Shown here: one piece after another, positions 1 through 8,663 of the stretch | Position numbering within the stretch: the stretch's first letter is position 1 | How the letters are laid out: every line of letters starts with the position of its first letter | Assembly: GCF_049651025.1 (NCBI RefSeq) | Contig: NZ_JBASBH010000106.1 | Span: forward strand, 62,001-126,000 | Reading direction: 5' to 3' | Origin: Parvibaculum sp049651025 | GTDB lineage: Bacteria; Pseudomonadota; Alphaproteobacteria; Parvibaculales; Parvibaculaceae | Length of the DNA: 64,000 nucleotides | Notes under the pieces: generated by a model | Seen by the model: the letters and a program-made list of their open reading frames with translations, nothing else | Told to the model about the DNA's origin: nothing | The model's database searches: none | Position numbers and translations under genes: made by a program

Positions 1-1851
1 TTCGATTTGCCGACGCAGACGGGCTATGACAGCGACCATGTTCTGGCGCGCGGCGAAGTGGGCAAGGTCGGCGTGCCGGTCAGCCATATCGGCGACATGC
101 GCGCGCTGTTCGAGCAGTTGCCGCTCGACCAGATGAACACCTCGATGACGATCAATGCGACGGCGGCGTGGCTGCTGGCGCTTTACATCGCGGTGGCGGA
201 TGAGCAGGGCGTTTCCCGCGCGAAGCTGCAAGGCACCGTGCAGAACGACATCATCAAGGAATATCTCTCGCGCGGCACTTATGTATTCCCGCCCGAGCCG
301 TCGATGCGCCTCATCACCGATGTCGTCGCCTATACTTACCGCGAAGTGCCGAAGTGGAACCCGACCAATGTCTGCTCCTATCATTTGCAGGAAGCAGGCG
401 CGACGCCGGTGCAGGAGCTTGCCTTCGCGCTCGCCAATGCCATCGCGCTTCTCGATCATGTGAAGGCGAGCGGGCAGGTGCCGGAAGCGGATTTTCCGCA
501 GGTCGTCGGGCGCATTTCCTTTTTCGTCAATGCGGGCGTTCGCTTCATCACCGAAATCGCCAAGATGCGCGCCTTTGTCGATCTCTGGGACGAGATTTGC
601 CGCGACCGTTATGGCGTGACCGATGCGAAGCTGCGCCGCTTCCGCTATGGCGTGCAGGTGAATTCGCTCGGCCTCACCGAGCAGCAGCCGGAAAACAACG
701 TCTATCGCATTCTGATCGAGATGCTGGCCGTCACGCTGTCGAAGAAGGCGCGTGCGCGTGCCGTGCAATTGCCCGCATGGAACGAGGCGCTCGGTTTGCC
801 GCGCCCGTGGGATCAGCAATGGTCGCTTCGCGCGCAGCAGATCGTCGCCTTCGAAACCGATCTTCTTCAGTATGAAGATATTTTCGACGGCAGCCATGTC
901 ATGGACGCCAAGGTCGAAGCCCTGAAGGCGGAAGCGCGCGAAGAGCTGAAGCGCATAGAGGATATGGGCGGGGCCATCTCGGCAATCGAAAGCGCCTATA
1001 TGAAGGAGCAGCTTGTCAGTTCCAACACGGCGCGGCTTCAGGCCATCGAGACGGGCGAGCAGTCGGTCATCGGCGTCAATAAATATGTCGAGACGGCGCC
1101 CTCGCCGCTGACCACGGGCGAAGGCTCGATCATGGTCGCCGAAGACGGCGTCGAGGAAGGACAGATCGCACGGCTCGTTGCGTGGCGCGCGGCGCGCGAC
1201 GCGAAAGCCGTCGAGGCGGCACTGGCGGATTTGCGCCGCGCGGCAAAGGAAGGCCGCAATATCATGGAGCCGTCGATTGCCTGCGCGAAAGCAGGCGTCA
1301 CGACCGGTGAATGGGGCACGGCGCTGCGCAATATTTTCGGCGAGTATCGCGCGCCGACCGGCGTGTCGAAATCCGCGCGCAATGACGCGCCGGAACTCGA
1401 TCATGTGCGCGACATGGTCAATGCTGTGTCGGCGAAACTCGGACGCCGCCTGAAATTCCTCGTCGGCAAGCCGGGCCTTGACGGCCATTCAAACGGCGCG
1501 GAGCAGATCGCGGTTCGTGCCCGCGACAGCGGCATGGATGTCGTCTATGAGGGCATCCGTTTGACGCCCGCCGAAATCGTCGATGCGGCCGTCAATGGCG
1601 AAGTCCATGTGCTCGGCCTTTCGATCCTGTCCGGCAGCCATGTCGCGCTCGTCGCAGATGTGATGGCGCGCCTCAAGGAAGCAGGCATCACCATCCCCGT
1701 CATCGTCGGCGGCATCATCCCGCCCGAAGACGCCGAACGCCTGAAAGCCGCAGGCGTTTCTGCGGTCTATACACCGAAGGATTTCCAGATCACCGACATC
1801 ATGGAAGACGTGGTGAGGCTGGTGGACCCGGAGACGGAAGCGGCGGCTTAG
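1..1851 (+). CDS. ecm: Ethylmalonyl-CoA mutase, 5' partial
   Basis: Coenzyme B12-dependent mutase that converts (2R)-ethylmalonyl-CoA to methylsuccinyl-CoA in the ethylmalonyl-CoA pathway for acetyl-CoA assimilation. The frame is open from the first base, so the true start lies upstream and about 614 residues are visible. The N-terminal part is the TIM-barrel substrate domain of the MeaA/Ecm type, with the stretch NVCSYHLQEAGATPVQE. The C-terminal part is a cobalamin-binding domain with the DxHxxG motif at bases 1480-1497 (Asp, His and Gly all present). MeaA-like wording throughout favours Ecm over methylmalonyl- or isobutyryl-CoA mutase. The product is cytoplasmic and no partner gene of the pathway is visible downstream. 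Confidence 0.93.
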   Translation, partial: FDLPTQTGYDSDHVLARGEVGKVGVPVSHIGDMRALFEQLPLDQMNTSMTINATAAWLLALYIAVADEQGVSRAKLQGTVQNDIIKEYLSRGTYVFPPEPSMRLITDVVAYTYREVPKWNPTNVCSYHLQEAGATPVQELAFALANAIALLDHVKASGQVPEADFPQVVGRISFFVNAGVRFITEIAKMRAFVDLWDEICRDRYGVTDAKLRRFRYGVQVNSLGLTEQQPENNVYRILIEMLAVTLSKKARARAVQLPAWNEALGLPRPWDQQWSLRAQQIVAFETDLLQYEDIFDGSHVMDAKVEALKAEAREELKRIEDMGGAISAIESAYMKEQLVSSNTARLQAIETGEQSVIGVNKYVETAPSPLTTGEGSIMVAEDGVEEGQIARLVAWRAARDAKAVEAALADLRRAAKEGRNIMEPSIACAKAGVTTGEWGTALRNIFGEYRAPTGVSKSARNDAPELDHVRDMVNAVSAKLGRRLKFLVGKPGLDGHSNGAEQIAVRARDSGMDVVYEGIRLTPAEIVDAAVNGEVHVLGLSILSGSHVALVADVMARLKEAGITIPVIVGGIIPPEDAERLKAAGVSAVYTPKDFQITDIMEDVVRLVDPETEAAA

Positions 1852-1904
1852 CGAGATTCCCATTCACAATCTGCTACCCGCAAAAGGATAGGAGATCGAG
1901 CATC

Positions 1905-2486
1905 TTGAATATGCTTACGGCTGATGCTGCGGCTTGGGTTCAGGCGATCGGTTCTGTATTAGCCATCTTTGTCGCGGTTATCGTTGCCGCTTGGCAGAAT
2001 CATTCTGAACGAGCTTTTCAGCAGGCGCTGCGCAAACAGCATACAAGGGCATATGCATGCGCAATCCAGGCCGAGCTTTTGATGTCCGCGCAAATTGTTC
2101 GAATGCGTCAAAAAATGCTTAGCGCGGCGGCGGCTGTGGATGCGGATTCCAACCAGATCATTGACCTCACTCAATCAATACCGATTGGTGCCCATAAAGT
2201 ATTTGATAGTGCAGCCTCTTCCATTGGCCTGTTCGATGGTAAACTCGCTGCTCAAGTCGTGCTCATATATCGACTGCTGGGAAACCTTCCAGCGGTCAGC
2301 AACGGCACGATAAAAAAGCTGAGCATCTCTTATTCGCATCCAAATGGATTAGTAGCGACTCTAGAGAAAAACATTGGAGAGTTGCTCTTTCAACTTGAAC
2401 AAGTGACAAATCCCGAAAGTGTCCGTTCTCTGGAGGACATTGAAGCTGAAATTGAGCGTGGGCATGGAGACTTGGTAAAGCTCTAA
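1905..2486 (+). CDS. Hypothetical protein with one N-terminal membrane segment
   Basis: Function not recognised. About 193 residues: a hydrophobic segment near residues 10-30 anchors the protein, followed by a polar helical region with several Gln/Arg-rich stretches. A GGAG sits 10 bases before the TTG at 1905; an ATG at 1911 is the alternative start. The gene is visibly richer in A and T than its neighbours and uses codons such as ATA, TTA and AAA, unlike the mutase before it, which suggests recent acquisition. It lies alone between the mutase and a gap of about 200 bases. Single-pass proteins of this outline occur as orphan cargo genes, but no mobility gene is adjacent. Confidence 0.7.
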   Translation: MNMLTADAAAWVQAIGSVLAIFVAVIVAAWQNHSERAFQQALRKQHTRAYACAIQAELLMSAQIVRMRQKMLSAAAAVDADSNQIIDLTQSIPIGAHKVFDSAASSIGLFDGKLAAQVVLIYRLLGNLPAVSNGTIKKLSISYSHPNGLVATLEKNIGELLFQLEQVTNPESVRSLEDIEAEIERGHGDLVKL

Positions 2487-2656
2487 TCTTCGCGACACGC
2501 CATCTGCCCCAATCCCGCCATATTCCCATAATGTTTCCGCCGCAAATCCGTATCAGGATGAAACGGTGTGAGTGGTCTTGGGTTTCTGCCGCCGCCTTTT
2601 CCTCCGTGTTCGAGTATTTTGCGGCGACGTTCCCCCGGCTGACATTTCTGGTTTAA

Positions 2657-2674
2657 GGTTAATCCGACTTAACC
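2657..2674. promoter_or_regulatory. Inverted repeat GGTTAA-N6-TTAACC, candidate operator
   Basis: A perfect 6-base inverted repeat with a six-base spacer ends 17 bases before the ATG of the next gene. TTAACC followed by AA resembles a CtrA half-site (TTAACCAT), but the canonical full CtrA box has a seven-base spacer, so the assignment is tentative. No other feature was seen in the gene-free stretch 2487-2691. Confidence 0.35.
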
Positions 2675-2691
2675 AAACGGGGGCTGCGGCC

Positions 2692-2988
2692 ATGGCTGGT
2701 GTGAAGGATCGTCCTGCAACTGATGGACAAAGCGCGCGCGACTATGGGCGCGCGGCGGAGCCTTTGCCCGATCTCCATGTCTTCTCCCGCCTGTCCGAAC
2801 TCGATGAAGCCTATGCCGAGGAAATGGCCAATGCGCGCGCCCGGCAGGAGACGATCGAGCGCGAGGTGGCCGAGCTTGCCAAGCGGCTGATGGCGCCGCT
2901 TGAAAGCGCGCCGGTGCCGCAAGGCGAGGCGCGCGGCAGGCGCTGGTTCGGGCGTTCGAAATCTCCCCTCGATGCGCGGAGGGCCTGA
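2692..2988 (+). CDS. Small hypothetical protein with coiled-coil segment
   Basis: Function not recognised. 98 residues, hydrophilic; residues about 35-65 form a likely amphipathic helix (alternating Glu, Ala, Arg), and the C-terminus is basic. The frame is open further upstream to 2572, but the ATG at 2692 follows an inverted repeat and the upstream translation looks non-coding. It ends three bases before the next ATG, so it is probably translated with the membrane protein and the secreted VWA-like protein that follow, as a three-gene unit. It may be a cytoplasmic partner of that membrane protein; this is inferred from position only. Confidence 0.65.
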   Translation: MAGVKDRPATDGQSARDYGRAAEPLPDLHVFSRLSELDEAYAEEMANARARQETIEREVAELAKRLMAPLESAPVPQGEARGRRWFGRSKSPLDARRA

Positions 2989-2991
2989 GCC

Positions 2992-4083
2992 ATGGCCAGC
3001 GCGAGTCTCATCCCCGAAGCGGTGCGCGCACAGATTGTGCAGAATTATGTCGCCAGCGAACGCGAGGCGCGGTTCGCGCTTTTCCACTTCGGCACGTTTC
3101 TGGTTTTCGTGGTCGTGTCGCTTGCCGCGATCCTTGTCGATTACATGATCGTCAGCGAGTTCTGGACGCGCGCGCTTGCCAATGAATTTCTCGAACTGCC
3201 GGGCACGCTTGCAAGCTCGGTTGCCTTCAAGTCGATGCAGGTGCTGTTTGCGACCATTGCGGCGCATATCCTGTTTGAGCATATGGGCAAGTTCGGCCGC
3301 GCGGCTTTCGTGCGTATCGTCTTCGTGCTCGCGCTTGTCATGCTGGTCGGCGTCGGCTTCCTGCTTGCAACCATGTCGCTTCCCAATGGCATGGCGGCGA
3401 CGGGTGGCGGCGGTGTCGGCGACTCGCTGAGTTCGGCGATGAGCGGGCTTGGCATCACGACGCAGGCGACGAGCGAGGCGGCGCGCACGTCCGCCGAGCT
3501 TGAAACGGTGCGGACATGGCAGCCGATCCTCTGGCTCGGTTCGCTCGGCATCGTCTTTCTCGTCGTGACAGGCGTTGCCGCGCTCTGCATTCACTTTGCC
3601 GCGCAATCGCTGCGGCGTATTTTCCTCGCGCGCGATTTCAAGCATCGCCGTCGCGACATGGCGCGCCTTTCCGCGCTTGAGACGGAATATGACACCAACC
3701 GTCATCGCCTCTCCGAAATGGAAGGGCCGGAAAATCGCCGTCATCTTCTCTGGACCGGATTGATGCGCGAATGCCGCTCCTATGAGCAGGGGCTTGAAGA
3801 AGCGCGGCGCGGTTTCCTGGCACAGACGCCCGCATCGTCGCGCAGGCTTCTCGGTCGCCGCGATGCGCCGGTTGCCGGGGCGAACGGCTCCGACAGGCTC
3901 AAGGCCTGCGAGAGCGCGCGCGACGTGAAGCGTTATGAGCGGCTGTTCGACGATTGGTGGGAGCGCCGTTCGCGCAATGCGATGAAGGCCGGGCCGACGA
4001 GCTTCGGCGGCATCCGCGAGCCCGTCGCCGAATTGCTGCCGCCCATGCCGCGCCATATCCGCATAGAGCGGGCGGCCGAGTAG
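2992..4083 (+). CDS. Four-pass inner-membrane protein, unknown function
   Basis: 363 residues with four clear hydrophobic segments at about 30-52, 76-95, 105-128 and 177-201, a Gly/Ser-rich loop near 135-165, and a long basic cytoplasmic tail from 202 rich in Arg and Glu. Family not recognised. The start ATG lies three bases after the stop of the 98-residue gene, and the following VWA-like gene begins five bases after this stop, so the three are very likely one operon. The pattern of small cytoplasmic protein, membrane protein and exported metal-site protein suggests an envelope complex, but no named system matches. Confidence 0.75.
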   Translation: MASASLIPEAVRAQIVQNYVASEREARFALFHFGTFLVFVVVSLAAILVDYMIVSEFWTRALANEFLELPGTLASSVAFKSMQVLFATIAAHILFEHMGKFGRAAFVRIVFVLALVMLVGVGFLLATMSLPNGMAATGGGGVGDSLSSAMSGLGITTQATSEAARTSAELETVRTWQPILWLGSLGIVFLVVTGVAALCIHFAAQSLRRIFLARDFKHRRRDMARLSALETEYDTNRHRLSEMEGPENRRHLLWTGLMRECRSYEQGLEEARRGFLAQTPASSRRLLGRRDAPVAGANGSDRLKACESARDVKRYERLFDDWWERRSRNAMKAGPTSFGGIREPVAELLPPMPRHIRIERAAE

Positions 4084-4088
4084 TGCCC

Positions 4089-4763
4089 ATGCGCTTTTCC
4101 GCACTGAGCCTTGTGGTTGCCGCCTTCGTCGCCATGTCGTTCACGGCGGCGCGGGCAGAGGCGACGTCCGCAAAGACAATCGTGATCGGCCTCGATCTTT
4201 CAAAGAGCAATCCACTGGTGAAGGACGACGCCTATGCCGCGCGTGTTGCGGCGCGCACGGCCAAGGAGCTTGTCGCGCTGCCGCTCAAGAGCCGCGTCAT
4301 GCTGCGCACCTTCGGCAGTTATGATGCGAGCGCCAATGGGCTCAAGGTCGATCAGGTGATTTCCGCCCATGCGCGGCCCGAAGCTGTGGCGCAGGGCATT
4401 GCCGCACTTGTCGCCAGCGTGCCGAAGCTCGTGCGCGAGGGAAAACTCACGGCGCAGGGCATGACCAATATAGTTCCCTTTCTCGACACCATGTCGCAAG
4501 TCGTCGATTGCCATGCATCCGATACGCGCGTGATCCTCGTCACGGACGGGTTTGAAGATTCCGAATATGCAAAGCTGACGCGGCGCGGCGGCAAGCTGCC
4601 GGCGCCCGACGCGGCGACTTACGAAGGCTGCGACGAGTTGATGATCCTCGGCCTTGGTCAGGGCGGCGGCAGCCCTGCAGCGACCGCGCATCTGCGCAAG
4701 GAGTGGCAGGCCTATGCCACAAAAGCGGGCTTTGGCCGCTTTACCGGGCTCTTCGACTGGTAG
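4089..4763 (+). CDS. Exported von Willebrand factor A-like protein
   Basis: 224 residues. A signal peptide covers residues 1-23, with a hydrophobic core and ARA-E cleavage site. The mature protein begins with a strand ending D36-L-S-K-S40, which matches the DxSxS metal-ion-dependent adhesion motif of VWA domains. A later stretch (ILVTDGFED) fits the strand carrying a further metal-site Asp. The length suits a single VWA fold and nothing else. ATG 4089 is chosen because the signal peptide begins there; the frame is open upstream to 3954, inside the previous gene. It is the third gene of a tight cluster and is likely periplasmic. The ligand is unknown. Confidence 0.75.
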   Translation: MRFSALSLVVAAFVAMSFTAARAEATSAKTIVIGLDLSKSNPLVKDDAYAARVAARTAKELVALPLKSRVMLRTFGSYDASANGLKVDQVISAHARPEAVAQGIAALVASVPKLVREGKLTAQGMTNIVPFLDTMSQVVDCHASDTRVILVTDGFEDSEYAKLTRRGGKLPAPDAATYEGCDELMILGLGQGGGSPAATAHLRKEWQAYATKAGFGRFTGLFDW

Positions 4764-4828
4764 CCACGGTTTGACGCTTCCGTTGCGGGCGGCCATAAGG
4801 TCCGGCTCCGCCCATATCGGAAGTTTTC

Positions 4829-5773
4829 ATGGAATTCGCTCTCAGTCTTGTCCTCCCGATTTTCGGCATAATCGGGCTTGGCTATTTCGCCGTGCGTTCA
4901 AAGCTGATGAACGATGCCGGGATAGACGGGCTCGATGCCTATGTCTTCACCTTCGGCATTCCGGCATTGCTGTTTCGCAATCTTTCGCAGACGGAGCTGC
5001 CCTCGTCGCTGCCCTGGGGCCTGTGGATTTCCTATTACGGGGCGATGCTGGCGATCTGGGCGGTCGGCTCGCTGATCGCGCGCTTCGTCATGCGCCGTCC
5101 GCCGGGCGATGCGGTGATCCTCGGTTTCGGCGGCGGGCAGGGCAATGTGGTGATGCTCGGCATTCCGATCGTGCTCACCGGCTTTGGCGAAGAGGCGAGC
5201 GTTCCGCTTTTCCTGCTGCTCGCCTTTCACGGGCTCATCCTCATCACGCTGGCGACGCTGCTGCTTGAGATGACGCGGGCGCAAGCGGGTGCGCCGGTCG
5301 GGGCGGGACACATTTTGCTGCAGGGCTTCAAGGCATCGGCGAAGAATCCGATCATCATCGGGCTTGGCGCGGGGATCATCTATGGCCAGATCGGCGTGCC
5401 CTTGCCTTCGATGCTCGACAAGACGGTCGAGATGGTCAGCCTGTCGGCCATTCCATGCGCGCTCTTCGTGCTGGGCGGTACGCTGACGCGCTATCACATC
5501 CGCCGCTCCATCGCGGCGGCGTCGATGGCGGTGTCGTTCAAGCTCCTCGTGCATCCGGCGCTTGTTTTCGTGCTCACCCATTATGTCTTCGGCCTCGACA
5601 AGCTCTGGGTCGCGACGGCGACCGTGCTTGCGGGCATGCCGACGGGTGTCTATTCCTCGATCCTTGCCAATCGCTATCAGGCCGCGCCGGGCGCTGCGTC
5701 GAGTGTCGTCGTCATGGGAACGGGCCTGAGCATCGTCACGCTGACGCTTTTGCTGATGCTGTTCCTCGAGTGA
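4829..5773 (+). CDS. AEC-family transporter (auxin efflux carrier-like)
   Basis: 314 residues with about ten hydrophobic segments in the two-halves pattern of the AEC/BART permeases. It begins with the family's typical short N-terminal helix and contains a Gly-rich loop (GFGGGQGNVVMLG) and a central FGIPALLFRN. The family exports or exchanges organic anions such as malate; substrate cannot be read from sequence. GGAAG precedes the ATG. Its stop is only a few bases from the stop of the convergent acyltransferase gene, with no obvious terminator between them. Confidence 0.88.
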   Translation: MEFALSLVLPIFGIIGLGYFAVRSKLMNDAGIDGLDAYVFTFGIPALLFRNLSQTELPSSLPWGLWISYYGAMLAIWAVGSLIARFVMRRPPGDAVILGFGGGQGNVVMLGIPIVLTGFGEEASVPLFLLLAFHGLILITLATLLLEMTRAQAGAPVGAGHILLQGFKASAKNPIIIGLGAGIIYGQIGVPLPSMLDKTVEMVSLSAIPCALFVLGGTLTRYHIRRSIAAASMAVSFKLLVHPALVFVLTHYVFGLDKLWVATATVLAGMPTGVYSSILANRYQAAPGAASSVVVMGTGLSIVTLTLLLMLFLE

Positions 5774-5776
5774 CGA

Positions 5777-6814
5777 TCAGGACGCCGGGGCGGGGCTGAC
5801 TTCGTTCGATGCCACACGCTTCGGTTTCAGCTTGAAGGCGTCGGGCCGCGCGAAGAGAAATGCGAGCGGCGTGTTTTCCGTCAGCCTGAAGGCGAGAAGC
5901 GGCATGGTGATCGCCATGGTGAGAACGACGAGCGTAACGAGATCGCCGTTCTGGAAGCCGAGCTTCACCATGGCCACGCGCGCCACGGCCATTGGCAGGA
6001 AGAAGGCGAGGAAAATATAGAGCGAGCGCGAGCCGACATAGGCCAGAGGCTTTGCAAAGCCTTTTGCCGAGAGGATCGCAACCAGCGCGATGGTGCCCGC
6101 AGCGCCCAGATAGCTTGCGAGCAGCTCGACCGGGCGCATATCGACAAGGCCGGTGAATACGAGAACTCCGACGGTGGTGAGAAGGGCAAGCCCCGTCGCC
6201 ACGCCGCGACGCGTATCGGCGATGGTCCATTCGGCGAGGCGGAAGACATAGGGCGCGCCATAGACGCCACAGACGAAGAAGATGAAGCGGCGGGCGAATT
6301 CGTCGGGAATGGTCCAGCCCGTATTCAGCTTCGAGAAATACAGCACCAGCGCAAAGCCGATCACTATGGGCGCACGCACGTCGCGGAAGATGCGCATGAC
6401 CGCAAAGAAGACAGCGAGCGCATAGACGAACCAGAGAAGGCCGAAAGGCTCCAGCGGGATCAGCAGCAGATCCTTGTAGGAAATCGCCCAGCCGCCTTCA
6501 TGCGGCAGCGCCAGTTTGAGGCCGATCTGGATCAGCGACCAGAGCAGGTAGAAATAGGCGAAGTGCAGGATCTTGCCGTCCATGAAATTGCGTAGCGGCG
6601 CGCGCAGCGCCTTTTGCGCGAAAAGACCGGCGACCAGAAAGAACAGCGGCATGCGGAAAGAGGCGGTGAATTCGCTGAAGGTATTGAAGACGACCGGCAT
6701 GTGATGCAGCGCGATGGCATCGCCATAGGTCGAGTGCTTCATCACGACGAGGATGATCGTCAGGCCTTTTACGGCGTCGATCCAGTCAACGCGGGTCTTT
6801 TGGACGGATGCCAT
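5777..6814 (-). CDS. Acyltransferase-3 family membrane protein
   Basis: 345 residues, about ten membrane segments. The N-terminus (DWIDAVKGLTIILVVMKH) carries the conserved His after the first segment that is typical of the acyltransferase-3 (OafA/NodX/OpgC) fold, which transfers acyl or succinyl groups to glycans or other envelope molecules. Start chosen at MASVQKTR; the open frame extending to 7093 runs back across gluQ and is not coding. The acceptor is unknown. It lies 100 bases downstream of gluQ on the same strand. Confidence 0.85.
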   Translation of the reverse strand: MASVQKTRVDWIDAVKGLTIILVVMKHSTYGDAIALHHMPVVFNTFSEFTASFRMPLFFLVAGLFAQKALRAPLRNFMDGKILHFAYFYLLWSLIQIGLKLALPHEGGWAISYKDLLLIPLEPFGLLWFVYALAVFFAVMRIFRDVRAPIVIGFALVLYFSKLNTGWTIPDEFARRFIFFVCGVYGAPYVFRLAEWTIADTRRGVATGLALLTTVGVLVFTGLVDMRPVELLASYLGAAGTIALVAILSAKGFAKPLAYVGSRSLYIFLAFFLPMAVARVAMVKLGFQNGDLVTLVVLTMAITMPLLAFRLTENTPLAFLFARPDAFKLKPKRVASNEVSPAPAS

Positions 6815-6914
6815 TACTTCAATCCTCAGATGAACCGCATCGTCCCCGCATGGGACGAAAACGCAGCTTTGTGGGGAAGGAAGCAGAAAACGGGCCAGTG
6901 CCGGGCCGCTATGG

Positions 6915-7817
6915 TTAAAGCCCGGCGAGCCGCCGCACTTCCGCCGGGGTTGCGCCTGCAAGGCGCAATTCGCGCAGGCCCATGTCCTTGGCGCTTTTTG
7001 AAAGACGGCGGCCCGTCTCGTCGCGCACCAGCGGGTGGTGGCGGTAGCGCGGTTCGGGCAGGCCGAGGAGAACCTGTAGGAGGCGGTGAACATAGGTCGC
7101 GGGAAACAGGTCCTGTCCGCGCGGCACCACGGTCACGCCTTGCAGCGCGTCGTCGACCGTCACGGCGAGGTGGTAGCTAGTCGGCACGTCCTTGCGGGCG
7201 ATGACGACATCGCCGAAGACGAGCGGGTCGATCGCAAGGATGCCCGTCTCGCCATGCGGGCCGCTCGCCTCTTCAAGGAAAGTGATCGGGCCGCCGTTCA
7301 TGTCTTCGGCGCGGGCGAGCGCCTTTTCCATGTCGAGACGCCAGGCATAGGAGCGGCCATCCCACATCAGCTCATTGAGCGTGGGCCGGGGCAGTCCCTT
7401 GTAGAGGCCGGGATAGATCGGCGCGCCATCGGGATCAACCGGCCAGCGGACATGGCCGATACCGGACGCTTCGATTGCGTCGGTGATCTCCTTGCGGGTC
7501 GCAAAGCAGGGATAGATCAGATCCATTTCGCGCAGCCGCCGCAGCGCCGCTTCGTAATCTGCAAAATGTTCAGACTGGCGGCGCACGGGGCGTTCCCAGT
7601 CGAGGCCGAGCCAGGCGAGGTCTTCATATATGCCCTGCTCATATTCGGGACGGCAGCGGCCTATATCGATGTCCTCGATGCGCAGCAGGAAACGGCCGCC
7701 AAGCGCTTTGGCTGTCTCGAAGGCGAAGATTGCGGAATAGGCATGGCCCAGATGCAGCCAGCCATTGGGACTCGGCGCAAAGCGAGTGACTTCACGCCTT
7801 CCTGCGGCCTCTTGCAT
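6915..7817 (-). CDS. gluQ: Glutamyl-Q tRNA(Asp) synthetase
   Basis: 300 residues, a truncated glutamyl-tRNA synthetase without the anticodon-binding domain. It glutamylates queuosine at position 34 of tRNA-Asp. Visible landmarks are FAPSPNGWLHLGHA (HIGH motif) near the N-terminus, the LLRIEDID segment, and RRLSKSAKD (KMSKS motif) near the end. The zinc site appears degenerate: YPCFATR replaces the CxC pair seen in E. coli. GGAG six bases before the ATG at 7817 decides the start; MELS at 7829 is the alternative. The gene is divergent from the esterase at 7879, with about 60 bases between. Confidence 0.92.
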   Translation of the reverse strand: MQEAAGRREVTRFAPSPNGWLHLGHAYSAIFAFETAKALGGRFLLRIEDIDIGRCRPEYEQGIYEDLAWLGLDWERPVRRQSEHFADYEAALRRLREMDLIYPCFATRKEITDAIEASGIGHVRWPVDPDGAPIYPGLYKGLPRPTLNELMWDGRSYAWRLDMEKALARAEDMNGGPITFLEEASGPHGETGILAIDPLVFGDVVIARKDVPTSYHLAVTVDDALQGVTVVPRGQDLFPATYVHRLLQVLLGLPEPRYRHHPLVRDETGRRLSKSAKDMGLRELRLAGATPAEVRRLAGL

Positions 7818-7878
7818 TGAAAGCTCCATCCAGCGCCCTACACTCGGCATCTTATATATAATTGAACGGGAACAAGGC

Positions 7879-8553
7879 ATGGCGAAGATAACGGGGCCGT
7901 CGATAGTGGCGGCAAGCGGCAAGAGCGAGCAGCTTGTCATCCTCTGTCACGGCTATGGCGCGGACGGAAACGACCTCATCGGGCTTGCGCCTCACTGGCA
8001 GAAGTTGCTGCCCAATGCCGATTTCATTTCGCCCAATGCGCCGCAGCGTTGCGATGCGGGTTTCGGCTATCAATGGTTCCCGATTTCACGTCTCGATCCC
8101 GCGGAATTATTGCGCGGCGTCGAGGGGGCCGCGCCCATCCTCAATGAATTCATCGATGAGGAACTGGCAAAACGCGGACTGGATGAGAGCAAGCTCGCGC
8201 TTGTCGGCTTCAGCCAGGGCACGATCATGTCCCTGCATGTCGGTCTTCGCCGTTCGCGCTCAGTGGCGGCCATTGTCGGCTATTCGGGCGCGATGGCGGG
8301 CGGCGAACGCCTCAAGGGCGAGTTGACGTCGCGTCCGCCCGTGCTGCTGGTTCATGGCGATGCTGATGAGATGCTTCCCGTCTCGCGCATGCATGACGCG
8401 GCGCGGGTGCTGGGCGAGGCAGGCATCAATGTGCAATGGCATGTCAGCCCCGGCGTCGGCCATGGTATCGACCCGGAGGGGCTCGAACTTGGCGGTCGCT
8501 TCCTTCGCGATGCCTTTGCGGGCGCGCTTGCCGATGCGGCGGCGGGTGGCTGA
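7879..8553 (+). CDS. Phospholipase/carboxylesterase family hydrolase
   Basis: 224 residues of the alpha/beta-hydrolase phospholipase/carboxylesterase (YpfH-like) family. LCHGYGADGNDL gives the oxyanion region, GFSQG carries the nucleophilic Ser, HGDADEMLP the catalytic Asp, and GVGHGID the catalytic His. It is cytoplasmic, with no signal peptide. Members hydrolyse short acyl esters or lysophospholipids; the true substrate is unknown. The ATG at 7879 starts the conserved fold; frames upstream overlap gluQ. Confidence 0.9.
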   Translation: MAKITGPSIVAASGKSEQLVILCHGYGADGNDLIGLAPHWQKLLPNADFISPNAPQRCDAGFGYQWFPISRLDPAELLRGVEGAAPILNEFIDEELAKRGLDESKLALVGFSQGTIMSLHVGLRRSRSVAAIVGYSGAMAGGERLKGELTSRPPVLLVHGDADEMLPVSRMHDAARVLGEAGINVQWHVSPGVGHGIDPEGLELGGRFLRDAFAGALADAAAGG

Positions 8554-8663
8554 ACACAAACCTAAAGCGGGCTGCTTCACAAAGCCGTTGCACAATATAT
8601 AGTATCGTCTGTGACTATTCGGGGCGCGTGCCGATGTCCGGTGCGTGTCTCCAGGAGGGCGAC

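Noticed and set aside
1..1851. Methylmalonyl-CoA mutase small/large subunit
   Set aside because: Substrate and cobalamin domains are in one chain with MeaA/Ecm-type wording; no mutB-type partner.
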